A DNA stretch of 64,000 nt from NCBI GenBank assembly GCA_963932145.1, contig OZ010574.1, positions 57,495,732-57,559,731 of the forward strand, in the 5' to 3' direction. Of this stretch, positions 11,500 to 24,425 are shown in pieces. The stretch's first letter is position 1. Each line of letters opens with the position of its first letter. The DNA is from Acanthosepion lycidas. Taxonomy: Eukaryota > Mollusca > Cephalopoda > Sepiida > Sepiidae. A program made the translations under genes and the position numbers. Below the pieces are notes generated by a model that saw only the letters and a program-made list of their open reading frames with translations, had not been told where the DNA came from and searched no databases.

Positions 11500-11964
11500 A
11501 TATGATAAGGTGTGTTGAAAAGTTGTCAAAATTTAAAAATTAAATATAAATTTAAAATTAAACGAACATCAAATGTGGTGGTTTTGGAACTTGGGGTAAT
11601 CCCTGCTTTTCAACACCTAATGTATGTACTAACGTTAAGTAAAGTATTTTTCAATGTTTTCTGTCATCTTCTGTCGCAAAGACTTTTCAACGACAGGCTC
11701 ATTCTTTTTTTAAGATAGAAATATGTGATTCAATAATCATAATTCAGGATTTGTTGTACCCAAAGATATGTTTCGTAACATTACCTTTTCTACTGTCATT
11801 TGTTTTCTATCAATTGCTAGTTTAGGTATTAGTACCGTCAAAAAGATTCTATAGGTTGTTTTTGTTGTATGTTAAAAATAATGACATTATAACCTACGAG
11901 TATTTTATAATTAAATCCCAATTTTTCTCTTCTGAAATCTTTTCCAAGAATTGCCAAACTTTTC
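11500..11964. other. no gene recognised
   Basis: AT-rich spacer between the GATA tract and the palindromic cluster. One 68-codon open frame has no recognisable features. Confidence 0.5.
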
Positions 11965-12845
<881 letters not shown>

Positions 12846-12939
12846 CTTCTAAAACATGTAATTCATGTAATATTTATATATATACATTATATATGTTCCA
12901 AAGTTTGCCATAGACGAGTGTAGCAGTGGGAACAAGCTC

Positions 12940-13400
12940 ACACTGTCTATAAAATTTTTACATGACATGCATCTCAAATAGCCTTTTGCAAGTCCAGCTC
13001 CAAGACGGGAAATGGCCGAAGACGGTCTACTAGTACTTCATAACCAGCTACTGCAGGTAGATGGAACTCGGCGGCCCAGCAGTTCGTCTATAGGGGAAGG
13101 AAAACCCAGATTTTAAACCTCCGCTGCCTTTCGTCTATATCCAAAGAGGGAAAAGGTTATGGAAGTGAATCCAGACAGAAAACCCGGAGTGGAGCCCCCA
13201 ATGTAACGTCCTTTATTCCTTTGGGTCTTGTCGTTACGGTCGAGATGTGGTGCTTGTAGTCTGGATAATGCACAGACCCATATACCATCGTCACAAATAA
13301 CCGGAAGCCAATCTCTTCCCACTGTAGTGCGATTGATCCTCACTGGGTGTCCCATCAATTTGGTGTTGTTATGAACACGGCTAAGCTGAATAAATTATTA
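12940..13400. repeat. composite dispersed sequence, SINE-like
   Basis: The 12960-13100 part (ctactgcaggtagat) resembles the 3' portion of tRNA-derived repeats elsewhere in the window, and 13360-13410 ends in an A/T-rich tail after ggctaagctgaataaattatt. An 81-codon minus-strand frame (13113-13358) has no recognised domain. Classification is uncertain. Confidence 0.4.
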
Positions 13401-13409
13401 TTATTGATA

Positions 13410-14685
13410 TTAGCAGCTTGCAATTTATCTACATTCTACTGTTTGTCTCACTGTTTTGATTGATTAATACTTCAAGCTAAGCAACAATGTGACAGCCGAA
13501 AGTTTTTGAATCCTGTTTTAAAAAAAAAATATTCGACTAGACTGAGAAAGAAAGAAAGAAAGAAAAAAAGAAAAAATTACTGTCAATATGACGGACAATA
13601 TAGTGTAACTATAATATAAAATCCTCATTTCTTTTTTATGAAACTGCTCGATAAAATAAAATATATATCTATATGTCTACATGATTAGCCAATATTTTTA
13701 CATTTTTCTTCGTGTTAATGATCATCGATCCGATGAATAAGTTTGCAGAGGGTACTTGATTAACAGAGTAAAATAAACTCGATAGAAAACTTCTTTTTTA
13801 ATATAAAAAAAAACAAACTTTTCCCTGTTTTAAACCTTAAAACAAGTGAGGAAAAAGAATCATAATAATAATAATGCACTTTGTTACAGTCTGTTGTATA
13901 CTTGAATCGACTATTAATTGGCATTGAGCTCTGAACAAACTGACTGACCTACGGATTATGCAATTATTTTTTATATCATGCTTACAGTCTGTTGTAAGTC
14001 TATTTTACTCCACCTTGCCATTCCATCCAGTTCCGTTTTTATTGTGTAATAAAAGAGTGAATATCCGGTCTTTGATGATTTCATGAATATTTTACGCTTT
14101 TGAACCCTCACAGACATGCCAAGAATTGTCGAGCAACAAATTATCACCGTTTAGTAGATAGTAAAATATAACACCTAACGAAAGTCAGCAGCCAACACTA
14201 AAATAGATTTACTACTTACGACAAACGACTGAATAAACTTCAGCGATATAATACGATGATGGCGGTGTTAAAATGTTTTTGACCCGAGAAAGAAGGGATT
14301 TCAAAATAAATTCTGATATTTTAATCAGATTTTGGTAAGTGGGCCGGGTCCTCATCCTCAAGTCCATCCGGACACAATCAGTCTGCATATATTGGTAACT
14401 GTGTTAAAAAAAATTCGAATAAAATTCTACAACGTGAATATAGCAAAGCAGTACAGTAATTTTATCAGATAAATTTCCTTGAAGCAGATGGATATGAAAA
14501 CTTGACAAAACATATTTCAGTGTTAGTTTTAGTAATTATTAAGTTGATTGATTTATTGATTGAATTGTTTGCTATTTTACGGCCTATGAACCTTTTGAGG
14601 GTTATTTTAAGGAAGAAATATTTTTAGACTGTAAGACTTTTTTGAAGATGATAATAAGTTACTGATACAAGTCCTACTATTTAAC
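13410..14685. other. no gene recognised
   Basis: AT-rich single-copy-looking sequence with no long frames, no splice-bounded exon and no clear element boundaries. Confidence 0.5.
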
Positions 14686-14689
14686 CCAT

Positions 14690-14825
14690 AGCAGGGAGAG
14701 AAGAGGGGAATGCATACCTTTCCCAAGAGAAAGCGCGTAAAGAACCTGACTGGAATTAGAACTCGGCTCTCCGATCACCAATTCCAAGATGTTATCCATT
14801 ACACTAGTCGCACATCCAAGCTTAC
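14690..14825 (-). mobile_element. tRNA-derived SINE, family B, minus copy
   Basis: On the minus strand it has an A-box-like segment after gtgtaatggataa and a B-box-like gagttctaattcc, then the body sequence cttgggaaaggtatg shared with the copies at 21127, 21775, 35995 and 36300. These boxes are the internal RNA polymerase III promoter of tRNA-derived SINEs. Confidence 0.65.
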
Positions 14826-14829
14826 AGCG

Positions 14830-15755
14830 CCTGGTATTTCTCTATGAGAATCAGTGTTCCAATGTGATATCCAGTTTTATTATTAAAGACCACGTGTCAT
14901 GAGACAAACAATATTATATACATATTTGCATGTTTGCGTGTGTGTACATCTGTGCGCATGTTTGTGTATACTTGAATTGCACGAAATTTTGATGGGTCTC
15001 ATTCGGAGGTTTTTGCTGCCTTCTTAACTCTCCCAATAACATAGGTTCCAAAAGTTTTTTTCATTTTTAATCATGGTGTTTTTATACTTCTAACACTATA
15101 TTTTGGCAGATTCTTTCTACGGCCATCATCACGTATAAAGACGCAATAAAAGAGAAGAAGAATATCTACGTAAGTTGCTATGTGATTCTTTTAAGTCTAA
15201 AAACCGTTCTGGCTGTAAATATTGCGCTCATACTAGATTTAAACTGATAGTGACCTTTTAATTATGATTTGTACTCTTGTATCGACTCCCTAATTCTGGT
15301 GCTGACTTCATCTTCACGATTTGAGAAATATTTAAGAAATATTCTGACGTTTTTAATACAGAAAATTGAGAAATATTCATATTTCAATCAAAATGGCGGT
15401 CATTTTAAATGTAATTCAAAATGGAGTTTGTGGACAAAACGTACTTAAATTTGTGAATAGTAAAAAAAAAATAATGACTGATTTAACCAACTGCAAGTTT
15501 CAACTCGAATTGAAAATATTCGAAGTAAATTAACAAAGAGCCCCCCGGGTTTGTTTGTTTTTTTTAATTATCAATGTTAAACTCTTTAACTTTAATTTAC
15601 TACGATCCATAAAAGGAAAACATCTCAAACATGCGTTCAGGCTGAAAGACTTAAATTACTGCTCTGATTTTAAAAACAAGAAATCAAGGCAGGAAAGAAA
15701 TTAGATTCGTTTTTTCTAATATTTGCAGCTTACCTTAACACATTATTGCCTCCCG
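14830..15755. other. no gene recognised
   Basis: AT-rich spacer; nothing supported. Confidence 0.5.

Positions 15756-15759
<4 letters not shown>

Positions 15760-15816
<57 letters not shown>
15760..15816. repeat. (TA)n microsatellite
   Basis: Perfect tract directly at the 5' truncation point of the LINE fragment that follows. Confidence 0.9.
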
Positions 15817-15818
<2 letters not shown>

Positions 15819-16233
15819 CCCTGTTCTGGCGTCTCGTCTACAGTCGCTCTCTCACAGACGCGCCGTCTCCTCTCTCTGTCTTTTTTTTTACAAATACTTT
15901 CATGGAAATTGCTCCGAGGAGCTGCATTCGCTGGTTCCCAGACTTCATGAATTCAAGCGCCCTACGAGGCTGGCGTCCCGCTCTCACACTTTCACTGTCG
16001 AAACTACTAAATGTAGCCGTCTCTTCTACTCCAATAGCTTCATGTCTCTCACCTCTCGCCTGTGGAACTCCCTTCCCTATTCCAGTTTCCCTGAGAGCTA
16101 TAATATCCAACTATTCAAATGTAATGTCAATCGACATCTCCAGTTGCCTTGATCTATCCACTATCTGATCTTGCTCCAAATCTTCTGTAACCTCTTGCGT
16201 CCTAGTGGTTTCCCGCCTTGCTTAAAAAAATAA

Positions 16234-16235
<2 letters not shown>
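15817..16235 (+). mobile_element. CR1/Jockey-type LINE, 3' end fragment
   Basis: Plus-strand copy of the last part of the LINE at 4075-7450. The reading frame near its end matches the terminal block (a YNIQLFKCNVNRHLQLP-type ending) and the 3' UTR ends gcgtcctagtggtttcccgc then gccttgcttaaaaa. It is 5'-truncated, as usual for LINEs, and sits between two (TA)n tracts. Frames of 75-140 codons here are wrong-phase readings. Confidence 0.8.

Positions 16236-16236
<1 letters not shown>

Positions 16237-16288
<52 letters not shown>
16237..16288. repeat. (TA)n microsatellite
   Basis: Perfect AT tract following the A-rich LINE tail. Confidence 0.9.
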
Positions 16289-16292
<4 letters not shown>

Positions 16293-16334
16293 TTTAATTA
16301 AACAGCGTTTTTTATAGTTTTGATAACAGACACG

Positions 16335-17070
16335 GAAAGAAAACTACAAAAACTCCTATAGAACTTAATGAAAGAAAGTGAAAAGAAAGGATTAAATATC
16401 AACTAATAAAAGACAGTATACATGGTTGTTAACAAAAGGATGAGCCCAAAATCCAAATTACAAATCGGAGATACCAAAAGAAAGCAAATGCAAAAATTTA
16501 AATATCTGGGAAGTGTTTCAACAGATTACGGAAACTACGACACTGAAACCTGAAAGCGTATTGAGATAGACAAAGAAGCGTACCAAAAGCTAAGCAAAGT
16601 ATTAAGAGACAGAAAAACTTCGTCAGAAACAATGAAAAGAGTACAAAATGTTACATGATATCTGTCCTCCTATATGGTAGTGAGTGCAGGACAATCTCCC
16701 CAAAGAAAAGACTTGAAGCAACAAAAATGTGTGTTCTCCAGAAGGATGCTGAGGCTACTATGGACCGATTATGTGAACAACGACTAGTTTTAAACAAAAT
16801 GGAATCAAAAAAGAAACTTATACTTAACATCAGGAAGAGACAATCGAAATCTCTAGGGCACATAATGAGGAAAGAGGGCTTGGAAAATCTTATACTCACA
16901 GGAGAGATTGAAGGCAAGAGGACAGAGAAAAGCAACGCATAACATACTCAGTAAGCTTGTGTAAATGGATGGCGAAACAGGTTTTAGGAGAAATAACAAA
17001 AAGACAAAATTTATTAAGACCTACAAAGGGCAATTGTGGAGAGCCGTGATCACCTACGTCCTGAGGGGGC
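16335..17070 (+). pseudogene. RTE-type LINE, C-terminal reverse transcriptase remnant
   Basis: Conceptual translation across three frames gives a recognisable series: a YMVVNKRMSPK-like segment, FKYLGSV, RIEIDKEAYQKLSKVL, then in frame 16655-16942 SVLLYGSECRTI, and finally LILNIRKRQSKSLGHIMRK followed by GEIEGKR. These are the conserved C-terminal blocks of RTE-type endonuclease-reverse transcriptases. Internal stops and frame changes show it is a dead fragment. The catalytic YADD region is missing upstream. Confidence 0.75.
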
Positions 17071-17261
17071 ACATTATATGAAGAAGTATGTTTTTAATTT
17101 TATATTTTTAAATTTTGCAATTAAAACTGGATTTTACAATGGGCATTCTTTAATCTGTTCATTTCAAATAAATTGCGCACACGCGTGTTTGTGTGTCCAA
17201 TATAAGTATGTTATTTTTTTCTTTCTAAAATTAATGCATTCACTTCTAACAAGGCTATATA
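17071..17261. other. no gene recognised
   Basis: AT-rich spacer between the LINE remnant and a MITE. Confidence 0.5.
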
Positions 17262-17603
17262 CCGTAATTCCCTATGTATAATACACCTTCATCTATAAAA
17301 TGCACCCCTAAAATTGTACTGAAAGTGTGGGGAAATGCTTCTATTCACGCATAATACGCACCACTTGTTTGGCAATCAAACCCTATAAATTGTACCTCTC
17401 TAATTTCATTATGACCTGCGTTTCCTACTCTTATTTTAAAATGGTTTTAAACATAGAATATTATTCTAATTTAGTTTTATGATAATTCTTATTTTATTTT
17501 ACGGCAATTTTTAAATAATTTTTTATAGCTGTGCATAATACGCATCCCTGATTTTGTTTATCAATTTTTAGAAAAATTGCGTACTATACATGGGGAATTA
17601 CGG
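17262..17603. mobile_element. MITE family M1, copy 1
   Basis: Begins CCGTAATTCCCTATGTATAA and ends with the complementary tacatggggaattacgg. The left flank is TA. An inverted and longer copy lies at 22768-23253. It has no coding capacity. The transposase superfamily cannot be told from the ends alone; a TA target fits Tc1/mariner/pogo. Confidence 0.7.
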
Positions 17604-18095
17604 AAGACAGTTTAAAAACATTAATCGATCCTAGAAGGCATAGTCTTCGAAAGATGTGCCCAATTGTTGTGTAGGTGAAATAATTTTTAATACATTCATT
17701 TTAAACAATAATGCAACATTTGATCGGATTGTTAAATTGTAGTTCCATAGAGACGTTTTTCAACACTTTCAAAATGAATTAAATTGATTCGTTCACTTCT
17801 AATTACCCTTCTCTCTTTTGGAAGCGACTGTTGCTTAACTAGATCTATTCTTGTGAAATGTGACACTTTCGATTTCGTTATGAGTCATTCCACTGAAATC
17901 TTGGATCTGTTTCTGCCTTCAACCAAATCGCTTTATCGCAGATGCCAATTCTTATTTATAGCTGCAGACATCAGGTGAAAATATTACAGCCTTCTTTTAT
18001 CGGAATTACACTTGCCATAACACAACCGCGCATAATTATTCCCTTTTTCGTTATTTTCAGTTTCCCTCACTAGTTTCTCCTTTTTTTTCTCTCTT
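17604..18095. other. no gene recognised
   Basis: AT-rich spacer with no supported feature. Confidence 0.5.
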
Positions 18096-18687
18096 TCTCT
18101 AACACTCCTGTTCTATCTCACACTCTCTTTCTCTCTCTTGTTAACTCTCTGTCTGTCTGTACCTCTCTATGCTATTTTAGCTCTCTTTCTCCTCCTCTCC
18201 TTCTTCTCTCGTTCATTCACTCTTTCTCTACCTTCTCTCTCTTGTTCTCTCTCTGTCTGTCTGTATCTCTCTATTCTATTTTAGCTCTCTTTCTCCTCCT
18301 CTCCTTCTTCTCTCGTTCATTCACTCTTTCTCTACCTTCTCTCTCTTGTTTTCTCTCTCTGTCTCTCTCTCTGTACCTCTCTATGCTATTTTAGCTCTCT
18401 TTCTCCTCCTCTCCTTCTTCTCTCGTTCATTCACTCTTTCTCTACTTTCTCTCTCTTGTCCTCTCTCTGTCTGTCTGTAACTCTCTATGCTATTTTAGCT
18501 CTCTTTCTCCTCTTCTCCTCCGTCTCTCGTTCATTTACTCTTTCTCTGCCTTCTCTCTCTTGTCCTCTCTCTGTCTGTCTGTAACTCTCTATGCTATTTT
18601 AGCTCTCTTTCTCCTCCCTTCCTTCTTCTCTCGTTCATTCACTCTTTCTCTACCTTCTCTCTCTTGTTCTCTGTCTGTCTGTTTTTT

Positions 18688-18726
<39 letters not shown>

Positions 18727-19120
18727 ACCTCTCTATGCTATTTTAGCTCTCTTTCTCCTCCTCTCCTTCTGTCGTTCATTCACTCTTTCTCTACCTTCTC
18801 TCTCTTGTCCTCTCTCTGTCTGTCTGTAATTCTCTATCCTATTTTAGCTCTCTTTCTCCTCTTCTCTCGTTCATTTACTCTTTCTCTGCCTTCTCTCTCT
18901 TGTTCTCTCTCTGTCTGTCTGTCTGTACCTCTCTATGCTATTTTAGCTCTCTTTCTCCTCCTCTCCAGCTTCTCTCGTTCATTCACTTTTTCTCTACCTT
19001 CTCTCTCTTGTTCTCTCTCTGTTTGTCTGTACCTCTCTATGCTATTTTATCTCTCTTTCTCCTCCTCTCCTTATTCTCTTGTTCATTCACTCTCTACCTT
19101 CTCTCTCCCACTTTTTCTTT
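18096..19120. repeat. pyrimidine-rich minisatellite, about 104-bp unit
   Basis: The segment ctatttta recurs at about 18174, 18276, 18386, 18490, 18594, 18738, 18839, 18938 and 19042, a usual spacing of 99-110 bp. Units consist of CTCT and TCTG runs joined by gctattttagctctctttct and a cgttcattcactctttct block. Length changes come from the number of TCTG copies. Serine/leucine-rich open frames of up to 157 codons on this strand are produced by the repeat and are not genes. Confidence 0.85.
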
Positions 19121-19530
19121 CATTCTCTCTCTTATAAACGCACAAATCTGCTCGTGGTCTTTCTCTCTTTCTCAATCTTTTTCTCGGTCTCTTTCTCGGT
19201 CTCACTCTCAACTTTTTTTTTCTTTCTCTCTCCTTCTCTTTCTTTCTTTCTTTCTTTATCTCTCTTTTTTTCAAACACTCTTTCCCTCTAATACTCACAA
19301 ATCTTGTATGCGCCCCAACTGATATTTTAAATCGTGTAAAAGAACCCCTACCTTTATACTATGCTTAATATGTTTTCAATAATGTTTAATATTAAGATTC
19401 AACTTAATATTACCATCTCCATTTTTGTTATTATCTCTTTTGGTATTGCATCATTACCATTCTTCTTAAAGACCTTTGGGCGATTAAATGTCATTAGAAG
19501 ATTTGAAATGAAGTGTCATTAATATCCCTG
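19121..19530. other. CT-rich tail and spacer
   Basis: Pyrimidine-rich sequence decays into ordinary AT-rich DNA. No gene is seen. Confidence 0.5.
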
Positions 19531-19715
19531 AGAGCTATAATCTCCAGCTATTCAAATGTAATGTCAATCGACATCTCCAGTTGCCTTGATCTATCCACTA
19601 CCCTTCTCCTCATCCTTTCTTCTATCACTCCTATCTGATCTTGCTCCAAATTTTCTGTAACCCCTTGCGTCCTAGGGGCTTCCCGCCTTGCTTGGGGTGA
19701 AACGTTTAAAAAAAA
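19530..19715 (+). mobile_element. CR1/Jockey-type LINE, 3' end fragment
   Basis: About 185 bp matching the extreme 3' end of the family (the NVNRHLQLP-type block, stop, and UTR ending gcttcccgccttgcttgggg then an A run). It is heavily 5'-truncated. Compared with the 15817 copy it keeps a 30-bp UTR segment (cttctcctcatcctttct) that the other lacks. Confidence 0.8.
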
Positions 19716-20483
19716 ATGTATGTTAAAATTATTTAATCTACTGCTGCTGTGAGCAACGATATGGTATCATTTTGCATAAGACATCCCTCGAATGTAATTT
19801 GGGGATTGTGCCCGGTACTCCAGCAATTAATGGAATTACTACACTCTCAGTTTCTGCCATTATTTTTCTGATGTTACTCTCTGACTCACACTCTCTCTCA
19901 CCCTCTTCCAGCCCCTCTCTCCCTTTCTCAATCTATCCCTCCTTCTTCCCTTCCTCTCTCTCTCTCACTCTCTCTCTCTCTCTTAATTTCTAACAATGTC
20001 AGGTCTTTGGGCTCATATTGAATCATTATTGCTATTCTTTTGCTCCAGCGCCCCACTCGCCACCTCCCACCATCATCAACTTCATCTTCATCATCATCAT
20101 TATTACTGCCTCTCTGTTTTATGACGCCATCTCCGTCTCAGGATAAGGGCAGTTGAAAGTTTGTGGCATCGCCTGCCGTAAATTCACACGGCCATGACAG
20201 GCCGACATTACATGCAGACACATTCGAGACACAAAGGAGTCCTGAAGGTCATAAAAAGGTTTGCAGTAGTGAACGACTGCGAACATCATTGCTCCCCCCA
20301 CTCTTCCTTCAAATCTGCCTTCACTTCCTCTACTGCTGCGCCATTCTTCTCTAATATTCGCCCATCTCTTCATTCTTTTATTGTTTTTTAATGCTCTTGA
20401 TTCTTTGTTTGTTTTTCGTTCTTTCTTTGCCTTTTATATTTTTCAGACTTTTCTCTTCTCTCATTATTTCCTGCTTTTCTCTT

Positions 20484-20517
<34 letters not shown>

Positions 20518-21050
20518 ATTTTTCTCTGTTTCCTTTTCTCTCTGCCTCAATATTTTAATATCATTATTTTATCCTTTCGCGCTTCTTCTCCTCCTTCTTC
20601 TTTCACCTACACATACTTACACACGCTTTATTTGCACTCTCCAAGTTCGTACGACTTTGCTTTCATCATTTTCAACTCTTCTTACAGCCGTTTGCATGCA
20701 GTCAACTTCGTCATCTTCATATGATCGCTGCTGTTTATTCGCTGAAAACGGCAATAAAATATCAGCCAATGGAAAACTTGTTCCTACACTTGCAGAAGCG
20801 AAATAATTGTCTTAGTTGAGCATTGTGGATATTACCATTACCTATCTGTTAGAGCAAAGGAACTTTGTCAAATTGCATTTGTATTTACTTACTTAATTCT
20901 ATAAGAATTCATTTTTCCCATTTTTTATCTAACAAATAATATGGTAATTAATGATATTTACATAAATGTTCAGTTAGCATCAATCTATTTTACATAAAAG
21001 ACTGCTACAGATTAGAGAGAATTTCCATCCTTCTTAAAAATTAATTTCGA
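19716..21050. other. no gene recognised; CT-rich patches
   Basis: CT-rich runs at 19880-19990 and 20487-20515, and a (TCA)n patch near 20080-20100. The 84-codon minus frame at 20119-20373 lies in a slightly GC-richer stretch but has no recognised domain or splice context. Confidence 0.5.
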
Positions 21051-21052
21051 TT

Positions 21053-21425
21053 AAGCATATGAGTTACTACTGAATTTCATAAGCACAAATTAACCCTATC
21101 TCCGTTTCATACTCAAAAATTATAGGGTAGCGGCTCGGATTGATGAATTGGAGTGCCGGGTTCGAATTAAAGTCGAATCTATGACCTTCATTTAAATGCT
21201 AATACTCTTGGGAAATGTATGAATCCACTTCTTCTGCCTCCAGCTATGGGTAAACAGCAGGACAGACCGGGTTCTTTAGCCTTGTGTGGCTACTGGTCTA
21301 GGTGAAGGAAAACTCTGAATTCAAAACCTGCTCCTCCAAGATGGGGGCTGTGCAGTAGGCTAAAAACCTACTGGCTTGTTATAGAAACCGCAATGATATC
21401 AAAGAATTCCAAGCTATAATATATA
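21053..21425 (+). mobile_element. tRNA-derived SINE, family B, copy in a duplicated block
   Basis: Contains gggtagcggctcggattgat and the B-box-like gggttcgaattaaag, then the family body (ctcttgggaaatgtatgaat, agcaggacagaccgggttct). The block including its 5' flank (agcatatgagttactactga) is repeated at 21703-22090, so the duplication is larger than the SINE. Confidence 0.7.
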
Positions 21426-21469
21426 CATTTGCACTCAAATCCGTTTATCTAAAAACTCTGGGCTGTTTT

Positions 21470-21710
21470 GCACATATAATATTTATAATATTTATATATA
21501 TTATATATAAATAAATATAAATTTATTTATATCTATCTTTATATTTATTTATAATATTTATATGTTTTGCACATATAATATATATTTACATGTAATATAT
21601 GAGTAACTCATATATTATATGTAAATATATATTTACATATAATATATGAGTAACTCATATATTATATGTAAATATATATTATATGTAAATATATATTATA
21701 TAAGCATATG
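21470..21710. repeat. AT-rich palindromic segment
   Basis: Made of alternating atatgagtaactcatat palindromes and atgtaaatatat units. It separates the two copies of the duplicated SINE block. Confidence 0.75.
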
Positions 21711-22090
21711 AGTTACTACTGAATATCATAGGCACAAATTAACCCTATCTCCGTTTCATACTCAAAAATTGTAGAGTAGCGGCTCGGATTGATGAATTGG
21801 AGTGCCGAGTTCGAATTACAGTCGAATCTATTACCTTCACTTAAATGCTAATACTCTTGGGAAATGTATGAATACTCTTCTTATCTCACTCCAGCTATGG
21901 GTAAATAGCAGGATAGACCGGGTTCTATAGCCTTGCGTGGCGACTGGTCTAGGAGAAGGATTTACTCTGAATTCAAAAACTGATCCTCCAGGCTGGGGGT
22001 CGTGCAGTAGGCTAACAAACTACTCACTTTAAAAAATTGGCTTACTATATAGAAACCGTAATGATATCTTGCGATACTGTGTTCTTCAAG
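21703..22090 (+). mobile_element. tRNA-derived SINE, family B, second copy of duplicated block
   Basis: Direct repeat of 21053-21425 including the same 5' flank, with small differences and a short extra segment near the 3' end. Same A/B-box layout. Confidence 0.7.
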
Positions 22091-22277
22091 GAATTTAAAG
22101 GCATAATCTATAAAGATGTTCTGTGTTCGTAACTTGGTTTTATATATTAAAAAAATCCAATTTTGTAAAGTTTAATAAATTTGAAACGAAAAATTTTGAT
22201 ATTAATCTTTATTCTTCTAAGATAGGTTAAATATAAAAGATCTGAGTGTAGCTCATATTTAGAAAAATTAAATGACT

Positions 22278-22299
22278 ACGTATATATATATATTCGTCA

Positions 22300-22337
<38 letters not shown>
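22278..22337. repeat. (TA)n microsatellites
   Basis: Two AT tracts separated by a short spacer, with another at 22478-22498. Confidence 0.9.
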
Positions 22338-22343
<6 letters not shown>

Positions 22344-22499
22344 TATGATTAAAATTTTGTCAATTAGCTGATTGATATTACATTCAGCATCCCGACTCCA
22401 GAGTTTCGTAGGCGGACTTGTCTTTTCACTCTTATATTTTTTATTTTTTATACACTTATATTTGATGTAAGGTTTTTCTATATATATATATATATATAA

Positions 22500-22695
22500 T
22501 TGATAATTATGTATTTGGGCAACAATCCCTCTTTTATACAAGTTTCATTAAAAATAACTAACAAGGTACTGCGTTTAAGTTTTTTCATTCAATTTTTGTT
22601 GTGTTCTTATAATTTTCTTCTTTTCTGGATGTAGAATTATGTAGAAATTGTCCAAATGTTTTCTTTGTCGGAGCGCCTTCTTCATCATGCTTATC
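22500..22695 (+). repeat. dispersed repeat family X, copy 3 (diverged)
   Basis: Follows the order of the copy at 3593: gtatttgggcaacaatccct, a segment near acaaggta, then a segment near aaattgtccaa and a terminal block ggagcgccttcttcatcatg. The hammerhead-like end is too decayed to fold. Confidence 0.5.
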
Positions 22696-22767
22696 GTTCC
22701 CGCTCCTACTGAAATAATGATTATGTTTAAATGTTACATTCTTCTAATATTTATTTCAAGATTATTA

Positions 22768-23253
22768 CCGTAATTCCCCGTATATAATATTCATTTTTTC
22801 TAAAAAAACAAAAATAATATGCAAAATTAGAAGCGCGTATTATGCACAGCTACAAGAAATCTTTAAAAATTGCCGTTTCATAGATCTATTTCAGTTGCGA
22901 AATGACTACTCACCACAAACATACGACAATTTGACACTAACATTCGGCGATTGCAACCCCATAACGATGTCAAATACAATCATATGTACGTAAAAATACT
23001 TACAAATGTAAAATAAAATAAGAATTATCATAAAACTAAATTAGAATGATATTATTTTATGTTTAAAACCATTTTTTTAATAAGAGTAGGAAACGCTGGC
23101 CGTAATGAAATTGGATAGTTACAATTCATAAGGTTTGATTACCAAACAAGGGGCGCGTATTATGCGTGAGGAGAAGCATTTTCCCCACACTTTCAGCATA
23201 ATTTTAAGGGTGCGTATTATAGATGAAGGCGTATTATACATAGGTAATTACAG
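22768..23253. mobile_element. MITE family M1, copy 2
   Basis: Starts CCGTAATTCCCCGTATATAA, ends with a degenerate complement, and is flanked by TA on both sides. Its right half is the reverse complement of 17262-17603; it is 486 bp, so the shorter copy has an internal deletion. Confidence 0.75.
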
Positions 23254-23284
23254 TATATTTGGTGCGTTTAAAAATTTCTTGTTC

Positions 23285-23450
23285 TTGCAATGTTTTTATC
23301 AGACGGTGTGATCATGTTGATAAGATAAGGTTTATATTCTTTTGACGTCTTTTATGACAATATCTGGCTTATTGGGTTTTATACTACGGTGGTTAGATTT
23401 GTTGAGGTCCCAGAGAAAAGTAACACTATCACTTTCCAAAATTGGTGGTG
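23285..23450 (-). pseudogene. LINE C-terminal fragment
   Basis: The minus-strand translation includes the segments VTFLWDL, then PNKPDIVIKDVK, which resemble the conserved C-terminal block (LLWD...RPDIVI-KD) of a family of mollusc non-LTR reverse transcriptases. Only about 50 residues remain. It is interrupted on its 5' side by the Tc1-like element that starts at 23466. Confidence 0.5.
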
Positions 23451-23465
23451 TTTCAGGTTTATATA

Positions 23466-24165
23466 CAGTGGGAGAAAAACAAATATTCGTACACATACAC
23501 ATTTTTAATTTATTGTATTTCTAACTAATGAATGAACATACTATTCACACATTATGAAATGGACAAAGTCCGACAATTATTTCAAGACATTTTTATGTTT
23601 GTACATTCTTTTTATAGATACAAATATTTAAGTAAATGCTCTGTTTATAATAAACAGTATTAAACAACATTTACCTGCCTGAATGTCCGAGAAATTCATA
23701 TAATTAACTGTACACAGGTTCATAATAACTAAATGTGCATAGAAAACAGAACAAAATTTGATTCAATAGAAATAATGCATGAAAAAATATTCGTACAATG
23801 CAAATTTCAGATTTTAAAATATGAATGTTCCAATAATGTTATCAGTATTTTTTTAGCCTAAAAATTACAAACAGAAAATTTTGTAATTGATATTCGCGCA
23901 AGAAGGTTTTCATCATGGCACGAGGTAAAAATTTGACAAATTCGCTAAAAAAAACTGATGGGTAAGCTCTGGAAAGATATTAAAAGTTACATGAAAATCT
24001 TAGACAACAAGAATATTCTATTTACTACCATTAGTTCATTCACTACTGAACTTCATATGCCATCGTCGACGATCTTAATTGTTTTCATCAATGTTTTCTT
24101 TCTTTTCTTTCTTTTCATCAATGTTTTCTTTCTTTTCTTTGTGAAAAGTGAACTTCTACTGTAGG
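23466..24165 (+). mobile_element. Tc1-like element, 5' portion
   Basis: Begins CAGTGGGAGAAAAACAAATA after a TA dinucleotide, typical of a Tc1 terminal repeat. At 23914 a start codon opens a frame reading MARGK, the usual N-terminus of Tc1-type transposases, followed within a few codons by a frameshift and stops. No matching right end or DDE region was found, so it is truncated. A 31-bp unit (catcaatgttttctttcttt) is duplicated at 24086-24145. Confidence 0.6.
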
Positions 24166-24345
24166 ATGTATTGTATTGCGTTGTTACGACATGTGATCAG
24201 TAGACAACTTCCCTTGTCTCTTAGTTTACTATACATCTTATATCTCTTCTGCTTAACATATGCAAATAGGTACCGTCTGATTTACTAATCCACGACAGAA
24301 TCTTTGCTTATTCTTCAGATATTTTAAAATTTCTGATCCTATATA

Positions 24346-24425
24346 TTAGGTTGGTGCAAAAATAATATCGTTTTTTGACGTTAAAAAATACGTCAAAAAA
24401 CGATATTATTTTTGCACCAACCTAA
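24346..24425. mobile_element. mariner-type MITE
   Basis: 80-bp hairpin with the same TTAGGTTGGTGCAAAAATAA ends as the element at 3683, flanked by TA. The arms lack the gacgtaataatg segment seen in longer copies. Confidence 0.85.

Noticed and set aside
18560..19322. Long plus-strand frames rich in Ser, Leu, Phe and Cys
   Set aside because: They are translations of the CT-rich minisatellite; overlapping frames in several phases are all open for the same reason.
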